From the NCBI GenBank assembly GCA_014337915.1, contig QUBU01000012.1, positions 5,001 through 69,000 on the forward strand: a stretch of 64,000 nucleotides of DNA, given 5' to 3'. Numbering within the stretch: the stretch's first letter is position 1; each line of letters starts with the position of its first letter. This document shows positions 62,070 to 64,000 of this stretch, piece after piece. A program made the translations under genes and the position numbers. The stretch is from Gammaproteobacteria bacterium. GTDB lineage: Bacteria; Pseudomonadota; Gammaproteobacteria; Steroidobacterales; GCA-2729495. The notes under the pieces were generated by a model. It did no database searches. It saw nothing but the letters and a program-made list of their open reading frames with translations, and was not told the origin of the DNA.

Positions 62070-63138
62070 GCCACCTTCATCCGGTCGACCACCAGGGAAT
62101 GGGCCGGAATCGCTGTGCCTCGTGCGGCTCTCGGCCATCGGTGACTGCTGCCACACGCTCCCCATCGTCAGGACCCTCCAGGCCGCCTGGCCACGTACGC
62201 AACTCACCTGGCTGATCGGCAGGACCGAGCACGGTCTCATGAAGGGCGTGGACGGCGTCGAGTTTATCACCTTCGACAAGGCCCGGCCCCGGGCCAGCCT
62301 CGTCGACATTCGCCGGCAACTGCGCGGCCGCCATTTCCCGGTGCTGCTCCACATGCACGCCTCGATGCGCGCCAACCTCGCCAGCCGCATGGTGAGCGCG
62401 GGGCGGCGCATCGGCTTCGACCGCCGCCGTGCGCGTGATTACCAGTGGCTGTTCACCAACGAGCGGATCGCGGCACGGCCGGAACAGCATGTGATGGACG
62501 GGCTGTTCGGCTTCCTCGAGCACCTCGGCATCAACCAGCGCGAACTGCGCTGGGACATCCCGGTCAGCGTTGCCGACCGCGAGTTCGCCGCAGCGCAGAC
62601 GCCCGGCAGCGGACCGGTGGTGGTCATCAGCCCCTGCAGCAGCCAGCGCTTCCGCAACTACCGCAACTGGCGCGTGGAGCATTACGCCGAGGTGCTGGCC
62701 CACCTGCAGCGGGTGTACGGCGCCCAGGTGGTACTCACCGGCGCTGGCACCGCAACCGAGGCCGCATACGGCGCGGCGCTGGCCGGATCCGCCAGCCTTC
62801 CGGTAGCCAACCTGGTCGGTCGTAGCAGCCTGAAGCAGCTGCTCGCGATCATCGATCGCGCGGACCTCGTCATCTGCCCCGATTCGGGGCCGGCCCATAT
62901 GGCCACCGCCGTCCGCACGCCGGTGATTGGCCTGTACGCGACGTCGAACCGGTGGCGTACCGGCCCGTATTTCAGCCAGGACCTGGTGGTCGACCGTTAT
63001 CCCGAAGCCGTGCAGCGCGAGTTCGGCGTGCCGCCGGCGCAGCTGCGCTGGGGCCAGCGGGTGCGCGATCCCGCCGCCATGGACCTCATCAGCCCTGCCG
63101 ACGTGATCGCCAGGGCGGACAGCGTTCTGGGAAAATAG
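62068..63138 (+). CDS. LPS heptosyltransferase, GT family 9
   Basis: 356 aa from ATG 62068. GT9 pattern: LCLVRLSAIGDCCHTLPIVRTLQAAWP at the N-terminus, VISPCSSQRFRNYRNWRVEHYAEV, then ADLVICPDSGPAHMATAVRTPVIGLY. Resembles WaaC/WaaF-type inner-core heptosyltransferases; the acceptor cannot be decided. No Shine-Dalgarno is evident for the ATG that overlaps the kdkA start. Confidence 0.85.
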   Translation: MPPSSGRPPGNGPESLCLVRLSAIGDCCHTLPIVRTLQAAWPRTQLTWLIGRTEHGLMKGVDGVEFITFDKARPRASLVDIRRQLRGRHFPVLLHMHASMRANLASRMVSAGRRIGFDRRRARDYQWLFTNERIAARPEQHVMDGLFGFLEHLGINQRELRWDIPVSVADREFAAAQTPGSGPVVVISPCSSQRFRNYRNWRVEHYAEVLAHLQRVYGAQVVLTGAGTATEAAYGAALAGSASLPVANLVGRSSLKQLLAIIDRADLVICPDSGPAHMATAVRTPVIGLYATSNRWRTGPYFSQDLVVDRYPEAVQREFGVPPAQLRWGQRVRDPAAMDLISPADVIARADSVLGK

Positions 63139-63171
63139 GCAGGGTCTCGCCGCGCCCGCCGGCGCGATCCC

Positions 63172-64000
63172 ATGGCAGAGGTGACACCGATGCTCGAAAC
63201 CTTCGACGCAACACGCCTGGCCACGGCCGGGCCCCGCGACCTCAGCGACGTCCTCGAGCGCGGCGGCATCGTCTACCTGCCCAGCTGCCCGGTGGCGCTG
63301 CCGGCCGCAGCGGACCTCGACCTGCTGCGCAACGAGCTGCCGGCGCAGATGAAGCGCAAGAACGTCAGCTACCACCCGGAGGGTGACAGTGTCAGCGGCC
63401 TCAGCTCGTCGGCTGCCATCTACGCAACAACGCATCGGGTACTCACCCGGCTGCGCGAGGACATCGCCGCCTGGACCCGGCGTGCAATGCCGGAGCTCAT
63501 GGCCGGTGCGGACATCGGCACCTGCAGCTTCCGCCCCCTGGAGGAGGCGGGGCGGGCCATCGACGCGCACAAGGCCAGCGAACTGGTGCACATCGACGCC
63601 GGCGCCTACGGCGCCACCAATGGCGACCGTATCCTGCGCTTCCTCATCAACGCCAATCCGGAGCACGACCGCGTCTGGGCCAGCAAGGGCAGCTTCGCCA
63701 GCGTGTTCGAGCGCCATGCCGCCCGCGCCGGTTTCACCGGGCCCGGGGGCCGCATCGGCAGGCTCGACAAGAACTCCTTCGACCGGCTGCTCTCGGCGAC
63801 GATCCGTGCGCTGTCAGCCGCGGTGCCGCTGGCCAAGGTGCTCGACACCAGCCCCTACGACCGTGCCATGAAGCGCTTCCACGACTACCTCAAGGACAAC
63901 CCCGATTTCCAGGCTGAAATCGACACCCACGTGGAAATGCGCTTCGCCCCCGGCTCCGCCTGGATGGTGTTCGCCGATGGCGTCAGCCACGGCTGCCTCT
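63172..64000 (+). CDS. kdoO: Kdo hydroxylase (Fe(II)/2-oxoglutarate), partial
   Basis: First 276 residues of a protein that runs past the window. The facial triad start HxD is in ELVHIDAGAYGATNGDRILRFL, and a distal His in DGVSHGCL close to the edge. This matches the KdoO family, which hydroxylates Kdo C3 to Ko in Burkholderia and Yersinia. ATG 63172; ATG 63190 is possible. 33 bp after the heptosyltransferase. Confidence 0.82.
   Translation, partial: MAEVTPMLETFDATRLATAGPRDLSDVLERGGIVYLPSCPVALPAAADLDLLRNELPAQMKRKNVSYHPEGDSVSGLSSSAAIYATTHRVLTRLREDIAAWTRRAMPELMAGADIGTCSFRPLEEAGRAIDAHKASELVHIDAGAYGATNGDRILRFLINANPEHDRVWASKGSFASVFERHAARAGFTGPGGRIGRLDKNSFDRLLSATIRALSAAVPLAKVLDTSPYDRAMKRFHDYLKDNPDFQAEIDTHVEMRFAPGSAWMVFADGVSHGCL

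Overview
The window is about 68% GC, densely packed and almost entirely chromosomal housekeeping sequence from a gram-negative bacterium. LPS core genes, BtuB/TonB, a Chp-type type IV pilus chemosensory cluster, the gshB-tonB-yqgE-ruvX and yggS-proC-yggT-DUF4426 gene orders, and the ppk1/ppx and tyrS/M23-peptidase neighbourhoods all point to a Gammaproteobacterium outside the enterics. A Xanthomonadales/Nevskiales/Steroidobacter-like lineage is a guess from gene order, not a measurement. I saw no rRNA, tRNA, prophage, insertion sequence or CRISPR array.

Layout. 1-7.3 kb: tyrS (partial), an M23 endopeptidase, polyphosphate kinase facing exopolyphosphatase, and an rppH-DUF6776-ppx operon. 7.4-17.9 kb: a scattered vitamin B12 uptake set (btuC; btuD; cobalamin riboswitch-btuB; cobalamin adenosyltransferase; btuF), interrupted by tyrA, a TolB-propeller/degenerate amidohydrolase gene and an unannotated sRNA-like locus. 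17.9-23 kb: ampD, rsmE, a YceI/cytochrome b561-YceI pair and a DUF47-Pit phosphate transporter pair. 23.1-32.9 kb: the pilG-H-I-J-chpA-chpC twitching chemosensory operon. 33.1-38.2 kb: gshB, apbE, a TonB-like protein, yqgE, ruvX and pyrK. 38.2-41.7 kb: a 121-bp inverted-repeat element and three consecutive PilT/PilU-type ATPases. 41.8-50.2 kb: yggS-proC-yggT-DUF4426, a TerB-like protein and a hydrolase, a cysteine synthase family gene, leuA with a divergent Lrp-type regulator, and a zinc-type CDF exporter. 50.2-60.2 kb: htpG, a second Lrp-type regulator divergent from DUF6356-yeiH, three small ORFs, ppnN, an L,D-transpeptidase, mltD and htpX. 60.4-64 kb: LPS inner-core/lipid A genes (LpxL-type acyltransferase, Kdo kinase, heptosyltransferase, Kdo hydroxylase, partial).

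The most unusual item is at 12850-13100. A consensus sigma-54 promoter (TGGCACG-N4-TTGCT) is followed by about 220 nt of A-rich non-coding sequence. That sequence carries two runs of exactly six AAN triplets and one run of four, and it ends in a strong intrinsic terminator. This is the architecture of the Pseudomonas CrcZ/CrcY Hfq-sequestering RNAs, here between an amidohydrolase-like gene and btuD. I propose it as a sigma-54-dependent Hfq-decoy RNA.

Other points: an amidohydrolase domain without its metal ligands; a Chp operon without the usual methyltransferase and methylesterase genes; a third PilU-like ATPase; exact 30-bp inverted repeats with a lone 18-bp core copy upstream of rsmE; and very tight gene packing (shared stop codons, convergent coding overlaps, and a divergent pair whose start codons share one CATG).
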